Assembly (NCBI GenBank): GCA_964568975.1 | Contig: CAZMSO010000001.1 | Span: forward strand, 1 to 64,000 | Length of the DNA: 64,000 nt | Source: CAZADA01 sp964568975 | GTDB taxonomy: Bacteria > Pseudomonadota > Alphaproteobacteria > Caulobacterales > Maricaulaceae | Direction of reading: 5' to 3' | Shown here: in pieces, positions 1-7,905 of the stretch | Position numbering within the stretch: the first letter of the stretch is position 1 | How the letters are laid out: each line of letters starts with the position of its first letter | The notes under the pieces: generated by a model | What the model was told of the DNA's origin: nothing | The model's input: the letters and a program-made list of their open reading frames with translations, nothing else | Databases searched by the model: none | Translations under genes and position numbers: made by a program

Positions 1-533
1 GCATTGGCGGCGGCTCCAACGCCATGGGCCTGTTCCACGCGTTTTTGGAGGACGAGGCCGTGCGCCTGATTGGGGTGGAGGCGGCCGGCCGCGGCCTTGA
101 CACCGACGCCCACGCCGCTTCCCTCACGGGGGGCGCGCCGGGGATTTTGCACGGCGCGCGGTCTTATGTGCTGCAAGACTCCGACGGCCAGATCCTCGAC
201 GCCCACTCGATCTCCGCAGGGCTCGATTATCCCGGGATCGGGCCCGAGCACGCCTGGCTGAAGGAGCTGGGGCGGGTGGAGTATCTTTCCGCCACGGACG
301 AGGAGGCGCTCGCGATGTTTCAGCTTTGCGCGCGGCTCGAAGGCATCATCCCGGCGCTCGAGCCCGCCCACGCGCTGGCCCGCGCGGGCGATCTCGCGCG
401 GGAGTTGGGAGCTCGTGGTGGACGCGACGCCGCGGGCGCCGCGGGCGACCCGCCGATCGTGCTCATGAATCTTTGCGGCCGCGGCGATAAGGACGTCTTC
501 ACCGTCGCCGACGCCCTGGGGGTCGGGGTTTAG
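1..533 (+). CDS. trpB: Tryptophan synthase beta subunit, C-terminal part (5' end outside window)
   Basis: The reading frame is open from the first complete codon at position 3, so this is the tail of a gene that starts before the window. The first residues read IGGGSNAMG, the glycine-rich PLP phosphate-binding loop of TrpB. Further on are the family segments HSISAGLDYPGIGPEHAWL and, near the end, LMNLCGRGDKD. TrpB joins indole, delivered from TrpA through the alpha-beta tunnel, to serine to make tryptophan in the cytoplasm. About 177 residues are visible, a bit less than half the normal length. trpA follows on the same strand, but after 246 bp rather than the usual few bases. Identification is firm; only the upstream half is unseen. 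Confidence 0.97.
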   Translation, partial: IGGGSNAMGLFHAFLEDEAVRLIGVEAAGRGLDTDAHAASLTGGAPGILHGARSYVLQDSDGQILDAHSISAGLDYPGIGPEHAWLKELGRVEYLSATDEEALAMFQLCARLEGIIPALEPAHALARAGDLARELGARGGRDAAGAAGDPPIVLMNLCGRGDKDVFTVADALGVGV

Positions 534-779
534 GAAGCGGCTCACCCCGTCGCGCGCGCCATCGCCCGGATGTTGACCGAGCGGCCATCGACACAGCCTC
601 CGCAAGCTTCGCGCCCCTCCCCCCATCGCAAAAAGGCCTCGGGCCTCATAGGCGCGCCCGGGGTGTCCGGCGGTGAAGCAGCGATGTCGCTCCGGGAAAG
701 GCGGCCACCATGACGCTGGTTCCAGCGCGTCCCCAGCCCACCCCTAGCGCTCACCGGCGCCGTGTGCTGAATTCCGCAG

Positions 780-1610
780 ATGAGCGCCCGCCTCTCCGCC
801 CGTTTCGACGCCTTGCGCGCCCACGACCACGCCGCCGGCCGCGCGGCGTTCATCCCTTATGTCATGGCCGGCGACCCGGATCTGGAGACAAGCTGGGCGC
901 TGCTCGACGGCCTGGCCCGCGCCGGGGCGGACATCATCGAGCTGGGCTTTCCCTTCACTGACCCCACCGCCGATGGCCCGAGCATCGCCGCGGCGGCTCG
1001 CCGCGCCCTCGACGCCGGGACGCGGCTGGAGGATGTGCTGGGGCTGGCGCGGCGCTTCCGCGAGACCCACCCTGAGACGCCGCTGATCCTTATGGGCTAC
1101 GCCAACCCGATCCACGCCCGGGGATGGGACGCCTTCGCCGACGCCGCAGCCGCGGCCGGCGTCGATGGCTGCATCATCGTCGACTTGCCGCCGGAGGAGG
1201 ATGCAGGCCTCAACACGGCGCTGGCGGCCCGCGACATTGCGCTCGTGCGGCTGGCGGCGCCCACGTCCGACGCCGCGCGACTTCCACAGATTGTCGAAAA
1301 CGCAAGGGGCATGGTGTACGCCGTCTCCATCGCCGGGGTTACGGGCGCAGCCGCAGCAACGGATGAGGCGGTGGCGGCCTTGCTCGCGCGCATCCGCAGC
1401 CACACCTCTTTGCCGGTGGCGGTCGGGTTTGGCGTGCGCACGCCAGAGCAGGCGGCCGTGATTGCGCGGCGAGCGGACGCCGTGGTGGTCGGCTCAGCGC
1501 TGGTGGAAGCCGCGCGCGGGGGGCTCGACGCCGCGCTGGACGCCGCCGCAGCGCTGGCCGAGGCGGTGCGCGCCGCACGCACGCACACGCATGCGCCGGT
1601 GCAGTCGTAA
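780..1610 (+). CDS. trpA: Tryptophan synthase alpha subunit
   Basis: 276 residues, the normal length for TrpA, which cleaves indole-3-glycerol phosphate to indole and glyceraldehyde-3-phosphate. The catalytic pair is visible as Glu54 in ELGFPFTDP and Asp65 in DPTADGP, matching Glu49 and Asp60 of the enteric enzyme with a constant offset of five. The phosphate-binding end of the TIM barrel (VGFGVRTPEQA, then VVGSALVEA) is intact. The ATG at 780 is used because the alpha-zero helix begins right after it, although its ribosome binding site is weak. accD begins 12 bp downstream after AGGAGAGC, so trpA, accD and folC look like one transcript, a common alphaproteobacterial arrangement. Confidence 0.97.
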   Translation: MSARLSARFDALRAHDHAAGRAAFIPYVMAGDPDLETSWALLDGLARAGADIIELGFPFTDPTADGPSIAAAARRALDAGTRLEDVLGLARRFRETHPETPLILMGYANPIHARGWDAFADAAAAAGVDGCIIVDLPPEEDAGLNTALAARDIALVRLAAPTSDAARLPQIVENARGMVYAVSIAGVTGAAAATDEAVAALLARIRSHTSLPVAVGFGVRTPEQAAVIARRADAVVVGSALVEAARGGLDAALDAAAALAEAVRAARTHTHAPVQS

Positions 1611-1622
1611 GGAGAGCAGCGC

Positions 1623-2579
1623 ATGAGCTGGATTGATCGCGTCGCCCCGGGGCTCAAGAAAGCGCTGGCCAAGCGTGAGACGCCCGATGATCTGTGGGTG
1701 AAGTGCCCGATCAATGGCGAAATGGTTTTCCGCAAGGATTTGGAGGCGTCGCTCCATGTGACGCCGGCCGGTCATCATATGCGCATTGGTCCGGCGGAGC
1801 GTTTTGAATACACCTTCGACGCCGGCCCTGACGGCGACCCGGACATCGATGTGATCGCACCCCCGGCCGCGCCCCTGGACCCGCTGCGCTTCCGGGACAA
1901 AGAGCGCTATATCGACAAAATCACGAAGGCGCGCCGCAAGACGGGACGCGACGACGCCATGGCGATCGCCGTCGGCCGCATTCACGGCGTTGAGGCGGTG
2001 GTCCTCGTGCAAGACTTCGCCTTCATGGGCGGGAGCTTGGGCGCGGCCGCGGGCGAAGCCTTCATCGCGGCCGCCGACGTCGCGCGCGCGCGTGGGCTGC
2101 CGCTGATTGTCTACGCCGCCGCCGGCGGGGCGCGCATGCAAGAAGGCGCTCTGTCGCTGATGCAAATGCCGCGCACCACGATTGCGGTGCAAATGCTCAA
2201 CGAGGCGGGCTTGCCCTATATCGTCGTGCTGACGGACCCCACCACCGGCGGCGTGACGGCGTCTTACGCCATGTTGGGGGATGTGCATCTGGCGGAGCCT
2301 GGCGCGTTGATCGGCTTCGCGGGCCCGCGGGTGATTGAGCAAACCATCCGCGAGAAACTGCCCGACGGGTTCCAACGATCAGAGTACCTCTTAGCCAAGG
2401 GCATGGTGGATCGCGTCGTCGACCGACGCGAGCTGAAGGCTGAACTCGCGCGGCTGCTGCGGGTGATGCTCCATCACGACGCGCAGGCGGCGGAGCCCTT
2501 GGTCAGCGGCGCTGAGGCGGGTGCTGATGATGGCCTGACGCTTGAGCCCGCCTCCGCCGACGGCGCGGGCGAAGCGTGA
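1623..2579 (+). CDS. accD: Acetyl-CoA carboxylase carboxyltransferase beta subunit
   Basis: 318 residues. AccD and AccA form the carboxyltransferase that moves CO2 from biotin to acetyl-CoA, giving malonyl-CoA for fatty acid synthesis. The opening MSWIDRVAPG, the segment LWVKCPINGEMVFRKDLE and the crotonase-fold core (GGSLGAAAGEAF, AAGGARMQEGALSLMQM, PTTGGVTASYAMLGDV) are typical. The N-terminal zinc ribbon is degraded: only the first of the four zinc cysteines remains (KCPINGE, then LHVTPAGHHMRIG where most families have two more CxxC-type cysteines). The carboxyltransferase domain itself looks complete. The stop overlaps the folC GTG start by 4 bp, so the two are probably translationally coupled. 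Confidence 0.96.
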   Translation: MSWIDRVAPGLKKALAKRETPDDLWVKCPINGEMVFRKDLEASLHVTPAGHHMRIGPAERFEYTFDAGPDGDPDIDVIAPPAAPLDPLRFRDKERYIDKITKARRKTGRDDAMAIAVGRIHGVEAVVLVQDFAFMGGSLGAAAGEAFIAAADVARARGLPLIVYAAAGGARMQEGALSLMQMPRTTIAVQMLNEAGLPYIVVLTDPTTGGVTASYAMLGDVHLAEPGALIGFAGPRVIEQTIREKLPDGFQRSEYLLAKGMVDRVVDRRELKAELARLLRVMLHHDAQAAEPLVSGAEAGADDGLTLEPASADGAGEA

Positions 2580-3913
2580 CGGGATCCGTGGCGGACGCGC
2601 TTAACGAGGCGCTGGATCGTTTGGCGACGCTGCACCCCGATCCCATCGCGCCGGGGGTGGAGCGGGTGGCGCGCGTGCTCGACGCGCTCGGCCGGCCGCA
2701 GGACCGCCTGGCGCCGGTCGTCCATGTTGCGGGGACAAACGGCAAAGGCTCCACGATCGCGTTTCTGCGCGCGATGGCGGAAGCAAGCGGACGCCGCGCC
2801 CATGCCTACACCTCTCCGCATTTGGTCAGCTTCACGGAACGGATCGTGGTGGCGGGGCGCGAGATGACGGGCCCGGCGTTGTTGGAGCTGATCGCCCGCG
2901 TTGAAGACGCCAACGCTGGCGCGCCGATTACGTTTTTTGAGATCACCACCGCGGTCGCGCTGCTCGCCTTTGCTGAGACGCCTGCGGATGTGACATTTGT
3001 GGAGGCGGGCCTAGGCGGGCGGTTCGACGCTACAAATGTGTTCGACGCCATTGCGTGCGCGGTGGTCACGCCGCTTGGTCTCGACCACACGGAGTTTTTG
3101 GGTGACGAGATCGCCCAAATCGCGTGGCACAAAGCCGGCGTTCTGAAACCGGACACGCCGGCGGTGGTGGCGGCCCAAGACGGCCCGGCGCGGGCGGCGA
3201 TCGCGGCGGAGGCGTTGGCGGTTGGCGCGGATCTGCGCTTGTGGGGCTCAGACTTCCGGGCCTATGGCGAACACGGTCGCCTGGTGTTTGAAACGGGCGC
3301 GCAAGTGATGGACTTGCCGGCGCCGGCGCTCATCGGCCCACACCAAATCATCAACGCCGGAACCGCCATCGCTGCAGCCCAAGTCTTGGATTTGCCGGAG
3401 AGCGCTATCGCCGCCGGCCTCGAGCACGCGTCGTGGCCTGGGCGGCTGCAGCGGCTTACGGACGGGCCGTTGGCGGAGGCGGCCGCGCCGCGCAATGCGG
3501 AGGTGTGGGTCGACGGCGCGCACAATCCCACCGCCGGGATCGCCCTCGCGCGCGCCATCGCAGACATGGACGATGTCGCGCCCCGGCCCCTTCTGCTTGT
3601 GGCGGGGATGAAGCATGGCAAAGACGCCGCCGCCTTCTTCCGCGCGTTTGAAGGGCTGACTTATGAGATTGTGACGACGCCGCTCGCGGCTGTGGGCGAT
3701 CACTGGCCCGCGAACGCCTTGGCGCGTGTCGCGTCTCAGGCGACGGACGCGCCGGCGCGCGCCGCGAAGGACTTAGCCCACGCCGTGCGGATCGCGCTTG
3801 ACGAGGCCCCCGGCGCGCCGCCGCCGCGGGTGTTGATCACGGGCTCGCTGGCGCTGGCTGGCGAAGCGCTCGCGATGGCGCGCGGGGAGACCCCCCGGGC
3901 CACCGCCGGCTGA
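2576..3913 (+). CDS. folC: Folylpolyglutamate synthase / dihydrofolate synthase
   Basis: 445 residues from a GTG that overlaps the accD stop (GTGA). FolC adds glutamate to dihydropteroate and to reduced folates, using ATP. It has the Mur-ligase-like P-loop VAGTNGKGST at residues 51-60, the omega-loop region AYTSPHLVSFTERI, the FVEAGLGGRFDATNV segment and the C-terminal domain motif VWVDGAHNPTAGIALA. A second possible start, GTG at 2588, would shorten it by only four residues. It ends a trpA-accD-folC run and faces trxA, which lies on the other strand; the 68 bp between them hold a short tandem repeat. Confidence 0.95.
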   Translation: MTGSVADALNEALDRLATLHPDPIAPGVERVARVLDALGRPQDRLAPVVHVAGTNGKGSTIAFLRAMAEASGRRAHAYTSPHLVSFTERIVVAGREMTGPALLELIARVEDANAGAPITFFEITTAVALLAFAETPADVTFVEAGLGGRFDATNVFDAIACAVVTPLGLDHTEFLGDEIAQIAWHKAGVLKPDTPAVVAAQDGPARAAIAAEALAVGADLRLWGSDFRAYGEHGRLVFETGAQVMDLPAPALIGPHQIINAGTAIAAAQVLDLPESAIAAGLEHASWPGRLQRLTDGPLAEAAAPRNAEVWVDGAHNPTAGIALARAIADMDDVAPRPLLLVAGMKHGKDAAAFFRAFEGLTYEIVTTPLAAVGDHWPANALARVASQATDAPARAAKDLAHAVRIALDEAPGAPPPRVLITGSLALAGEALAMARGETPRATAG

Positions 3914-3934
3914 TCCGACGCGCCCCGGGGTTTC

Positions 3935-3973
3935 GGTCGCAGGTTGCGGTCGCAGGTTGCGGTCGCAGGTTGC
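3935..3973. repeat. 13-bp tandem repeat, three perfect copies
   Basis: The unit GGTCGCAGGTTGC occurs three times head to tail (3935-3947, 3948-3960, 3961-3973). It fills most of the gap between the convergent ends of folC and trxA and stops 9 bp before the trxA stop codon. It is not a stem-loop with a T-run, so I do not read it as an ordinary terminator. A second triple 13-bp repeat with a different unit lies at 23761-23799. Confidence 0.9.
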
Positions 3974-3981
3974 GATCCAGA

Positions 3982-4302
3982 TCAGACGGATTCGTTAATC
4001 CACTCTTCGATCTTCGTTTTCGGCATGGCGCCGACTTTGGTCGCCGCGACTTGGCCTTCCTTGAAGATCATGAGGGTGGGAATGCCGCGCACGCCATATT
4101 TCGACGGGGTTTGGGGATTTTCATCGATATTGACTTTGGCGATCGTGACTTTCTCGCCCATTTCCGCAGAAATCGCCTCAAGCGCCGGGCCGATCTGCTT
4201 ACATGGACCACACCATTCCGCCCAAAAATCCACCAGCACCGGACCGCCCGCGTTCAACACGTCGGTTTCAAAGGAATCGTCGGTGACTTGCACGGTCGCC
4301 AT
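3982..4302 (-). CDS. trxA: Thioredoxin
   Basis: 106 residues with the redox centre WCGPC at 30-34, the buried Asp of VDFWAEW, and the cis-proline loop RGIPTLMIFKEGQ. It is a standard cytoplasmic Trx1-type dithiol reductant. The frame is open for 20 codons further upstream, but the start is placed at the ATG at 4302 because a strong AGGAGA site lies just before it and thioredoxins begin at this point. It lies 84 bp downstream of addA on the same strand, the usual alphaproteobacterial order addB-addA-trxA. Confidence 0.97.
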   Translation of the reverse strand: MATVQVTDDSFETDVLNAGGPVLVDFWAEWCGPCKQIGPALEAISAEMGEKVTIAKVNIDENPQTPSKYGVRGIPTLMIFKEGQVAATKVGAMPKTKIEEWINESV

Positions 4303-4386
4303 GGCCGTATCTCCTACAGGACAAACGTCGAAGCGCGGACGCCGCGCTGATCTCACTGTCACACGTATGGAGCCGTTGAAGCCGGG

Positions 4387-7300
4387 TCAAGCAAGCCGCG
4401 GGGCGGCGTCGAGTAACGCTTCTGGGATCTCCATGAGTTGGGGCGTGAATGTCCACAACAACGCGCACCGCACCGCCCGCCCTGGATAAAGCGCGCGCAG
4501 CACGGCGCGATAGGCCGCCAACTGCGCCACATAGGGGCCGCCGACGCCGCCGGGATCGTCAGGCGGCGGGCGGTCGCTCTTGAAGTCCACAATCAGAACC
4601 GCCTCCGGCGTCACCGCTAAGCGATCGACTCGCCCGTTCACAATGCGCCCGCCGGCCACCGCCCCCGCGCCGCCGACAATCGCCACCTCCGCTTGGGAGC
4701 CGGGCGCAAACACCGCCGCGAACGCCGGATCATCAAGAATGCGCATCACTTCCGCGAGCACCGCCTCACGCGCCGCCTGAGGCGTCGCTTCCGCCGCGAG
4801 CAGTTGAGCGCCCCGCCGGCGACGGTCATGGGGCGCGACATCTGGCAAGAGCTCAAGAAGACGGTGGATCACGCGGCCGCGGTGAAACCGCGCTGTCGCG
4901 GTCGCGGCCGCGCCGCTCACCGGCGACGCGACCGGGTGAGGATCGCCAACGAGCCGCGACGGCGCGACCGTTTCAAGCGCCGGCGTCTCCTGGTCGACGG
5001 GCGCGAGCGCCCAGGACGGTGTTGTCAGCCCTGGCGCGGAGGTTAATGGCGGCGCCGCTGCGACGGCCGGGGGCGGGACGCCGACGCGCGCCGCCGGCGC
5101 GCCCCACGCCAAGCCCGGGCCGACCGGCGTCTCGCACGCCTCAGCGCCCAAGGCGCGCAAGCCCGCCTCAACCCGGCCGCGCCAACTGTCGGGACCGCCG
5201 CGGCCGCGCCCGCCCGCGCCGCACACAATCAGCCGGTCTTCTGCGCGGGTCATCGCCACATAAAGCAGGCGCACATCCTCGCGCCCCGCCGCCGCCGCCC
5301 GCGCCGCGCGCAGGCCGGCGACGGCGGCGGGGTCCGCTGCTTGGCGCGGCGACCAGATCAAGCCCGCCTCTGGATCAAAAAGGAGGCCGCCATCAGCGGC
5401 GCCGCGGCCCGGCCCGTCGGCGGCGTCGGGCAAAATCACCACCGGCGCCTCCAGCCCCTTCGCGCCATGGACCGTCATCACGCGGACTTCATCACGCGCG
5501 GCGTCGCCATCGCGTTTCACGGGCGCGGCGGTGTGGGCGAGCGCGTGCACAAACCCCTCAAGCGTGGGCGCGGGGGTCGAGGCCCATCCCGCTGCGCGCG
5601 CTAAGGCTTCGCGCACGGGGTCTTGGGCGTCCGGGCCTAAGCGCGCGGCGAGGCGGCGGGCGTAACTTTCGCCCGTGGCGCTGGGGCGGTCAAGAAAACC
5701 CGCGAAAAACTCATACGGCGTCTCGCGCGTCGCCCGCGCGCGCAAATCCGCCGCCAACGTCTGCGCTTCCGCGAAGCGAGGGTCATCGCTCGCTTGCAGC
5801 GCGTCCCAGAGCGCGCCCGCACGCGCATACGCAAGATCAAAGAGCGCGGCGTCATCGATCGGCGGCGGCGTGACGGCCGCCGGCGTCAAAAACGGGCTCT
5901 TAAGAAACTCCGCCAGCGCCAAATCATCGTGGGGAGCGAGAGCAATCCGCGCCGCACCGGCCAAATCCTCGACCGCGACATGCTCAGCCAGCACTAAGCG
6001 GTCCGCGCCCGCCACCGGCACGCCCGCGCCCTTCAAGCGATACAGGATGCGCTTGAACAAGCCGGATCGCCGGCGCAACAGGATCATCACATCGCCCGGC
6101 CGCATCGCCCGCGCACGCCGGGCCGCGCCGTCGCGCACGCTCACCGTCGCGCCTTCAGCCAGCAAGCGCGCCACATAAGCGGCGATCTGGCGTGCGAGGA
6201 TGTCGTCTTGATGGTCGCGGCGCAGGGCGTCGACCGGCGCCCAGGGCGTCGGCGCCTCGGGGGTCTCCGGCGGCTCGATGAGGGGCCAAAGGTTCACCTC
6301 GCCGCGGATGTCGTCGCGATCGGCGCGGTGCTCGGGAATGTCGCCAAGCGGGCTGAGCGCCGCCGCCAGGCTGGGGTCGGCGCTGAACACCGCGTCCACC
6401 GCCTCCAACACAGCCGGGGCGGAGCGGAACGACACCCGCAAGCGCGGCCCGACATAGCGTTTGGGTTCTCGCGCGGCGACGCGTTGGCCCGCTTCCAGGA
6501 ACTTCTCCGGCGCTGCGCCCTGGAAGGAGTAAATCGATTGTTTTTCATCGCCCACAGCAAACACCGTCGGCGCTAAGGCCTGATCCTCAGCGACGCCGGC
6601 GCCGGCGATGAACTCCGCCGTCAACGCCTCGATTAGGGCCCATTGCTCGGGGGCGGTGTCTTGGGCCTCATCCAACAAGACGTGATCAATCCCGCCATCA
6701 AGCTTGTAGAGCACCCAATCGAGCGCCTCCGACGACCCCACAAGCGCGTGCGCGTGGGCGATCAAATCGGCGAAATCCACCACCCCGGCGCGGCGTTTCA
6801 GCGTCGCGTACACGCCGACAAAGCGATGAGCGATCGTCAGCGCGGCCGCGCTCAGATGCGCGACGGCCGCCGCGCGGACGCGCTCGCGTGCGGCGGCCAT
6901 GCGCGCGGCCTCATCCTCAAGGAAGGCCGCGGCTTCCGGCCAGTCTTGCGCCGTCGCTTTGGTCGCAAGGCCCGCCTTCGGCGGCGGCCCGTCGCCCTTG
7001 TCGGTGAAGAGCGCGACGCAATACGCATCAAAAGCGTCGGCCGCCGCCCGCGCTTCCAGGCAGACGCGCAGAGCGTCAGCGCGCTTTTGATCCTTGCTCG
7101 AGCCCAGGGCGAGGGCTTGGGCGGCCTGCCGCACACGATCGCGCGGCGTCGCGCGCCAGGCCGTCTCCTTCACCCGCGCGGGCGTGTCCTCGGCCTCGAC
7201 GCCTAAGCGTGCGCGCACCTGCGCCAGAATCGGATCAAGCCCGCCGGCGCGATCCATCATCGCCTGCAACGCCGTCGCCCGCTCGCGCGCCCACGCGGTC

Positions 7301-7905
7301 AAGGCGCGCGCGTCCTCCTCCGCCACCTCCGCGGCGAGGACCGCATGGGCGTCAAGAAGCGCGGCGTCGCCGCCCTCAGCGGCGGCGTCCGCGCTTAACG
7401 CCGCCGCGCGCGCCGTCAGCGCCGCCGCGGCCGCCTCATCCAGCACCTCAAAGCCCGGGGCGAGTCCCGCTTCGAGGGGAAAGCGCCGCAGCACCCGCTC
7501 ACAAAAGGCGTGGATCGTCTGGATCTTCAGACCGCCCGGGGTTTCAAGCGCGCGCGCGAACAGGCCCCGCACCCGTGCAAACCCGTCCGCGTCAGCGGGG
7601 ATCGCGCCCGCGCCCAGGCCTGCGGCTTCGAGGACCGCCACCAGCGTTTCGTCATCCGCCACGGCCCAATCGCCGAGGCGGCGAAACAGGCGCGCGCGCA
7701 TCTCACTGGCCGCGGCCTTGGTGTATGTGAGGCAGACAATCCGGTCCGGGGCCGCGCCCGCCAAAAGCAGGCTGATCACCCGGTCGACGAGCACTTTCGT
7801 TTTGCCGGACCCGGCGTTGGCCGACACAAAGGCGTGGCGGGCGGGGTCTGCGGCGGCGCGCTGGGCGGCCGCGGCCTCGGCGCGAGGATCGAGGAGCGTG
7901 GTCAT
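4387..7905 (-). CDS. addA: Double-strand break repair helicase AddA
   Basis: 1172 residues. AddA is the UvrD-like helicase-nuclease subunit of AddAB, which processes double-strand ends for RecA loading, as RecBCD does in enterics. Helicase motifs are clear: Walker A SANAGSGKT at residues 28-36, motif II VLLDEAQDTAPEQW, motif III VGDEKQSIYSFQGA, motif V MTVHGAKGLEAPVV and motif VI LLYVAMTRAEDRL. Near the C-terminus VLIVDFKSDRP is the nuclease core (Asp and Lys of the PD-(D/E)XK fold). The start at 7905 is chosen because it overlaps the addB stop as ATGA; the frame is open ten codons further up. Length and motif order fit the alphaproteobacterial family. Confidence 0.96.
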   Translation of the reverse strand: MTTLLDPRAEAAAAQRAAADPARHAFVSANAGSGKTKVLVDRVISLLLAGAAPDRIVCLTYTKAAASEMRARLFRRLGDWAVADDETLVAVLEAAGLGAGAIPADADGFARVRGLFARALETPGGLKIQTIHAFCERVLRRFPLEAGLAPGFEVLDEAAAAALTARAAALSADAAAEGGDAALLDAHAVLAAEVAEEDARALTAWARERATALQAMMDRAGGLDPILAQVRARLGVEAEDTPARVKETAWRATPRDRVRQAAQALALGSSKDQKRADALRVCLEARAAADAFDAYCVALFTDKGDGPPPKAGLATKATAQDWPEAAAFLEDEAARMAAARERVRAAAVAHLSAAALTIAHRFVGVYATLKRRAGVVDFADLIAHAHALVGSSEALDWVLYKLDGGIDHVLLDEAQDTAPEQWALIEALTAEFIAGAGVAEDQALAPTVFAVGDEKQSIYSFQGAAPEKFLEAGQRVAAREPKRYVGPRLRVSFRSAPAVLEAVDAVFSADPSLAAALSPLGDIPEHRADRDDIRGEVNLWPLIEPPETPEAPTPWAPVDALRRDHQDDILARQIAAYVARLLAEGATVSVRDGAARRARAMRPGDVMILLRRRSGLFKRILYRLKGAGVPVAGADRLVLAEHVAVEDLAGAARIALAPHDDLALAEFLKSPFLTPAAVTPPPIDDAALFDLAYARAGALWDALQASDDPRFAEAQTLAADLRARATRETPYEFFAGFLDRPSATGESYARRLAARLGPDAQDPVREALARAAGWASTPAPTLEGFVHALAHTAAPVKRDGDAARDEVRVMTVHGAKGLEAPVVILPDAADGPGRGAADGGLLFDPEAGLIWSPRQAADPAAVAGLRAARAAAAGREDVRLLYVAMTRAEDRLIVCGAGGRGRGGPDSWRGRVEAGLRALGAEACETPVGPGLAWGAPAARVGVPPPAVAAAPPLTSAPGLTTPSWALAPVDQETPALETVAPSRLVGDPHPVASPVSGAAATATARFHRGRVIHRLLELLPDVAPHDRRRRGAQLLAAEATPQAAREAVLAEVMRILDDPAFAAVFAPGSQAEVAIVGGAGAVAGGRIVNGRVDRLAVTPEAVLIVDFKSDRPPPDDPGGVGGPYVAQLAAYRAVLRALYPGRAVRCALLWTFTPQLMEIPEALLDAAPRLA

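Noticed and set aside
542..853. Possible small minus-strand gene in the trpB-trpA gap
   Set aside because: It runs into trpA, has no ribosome binding site or recognisable sequence and looks like background.
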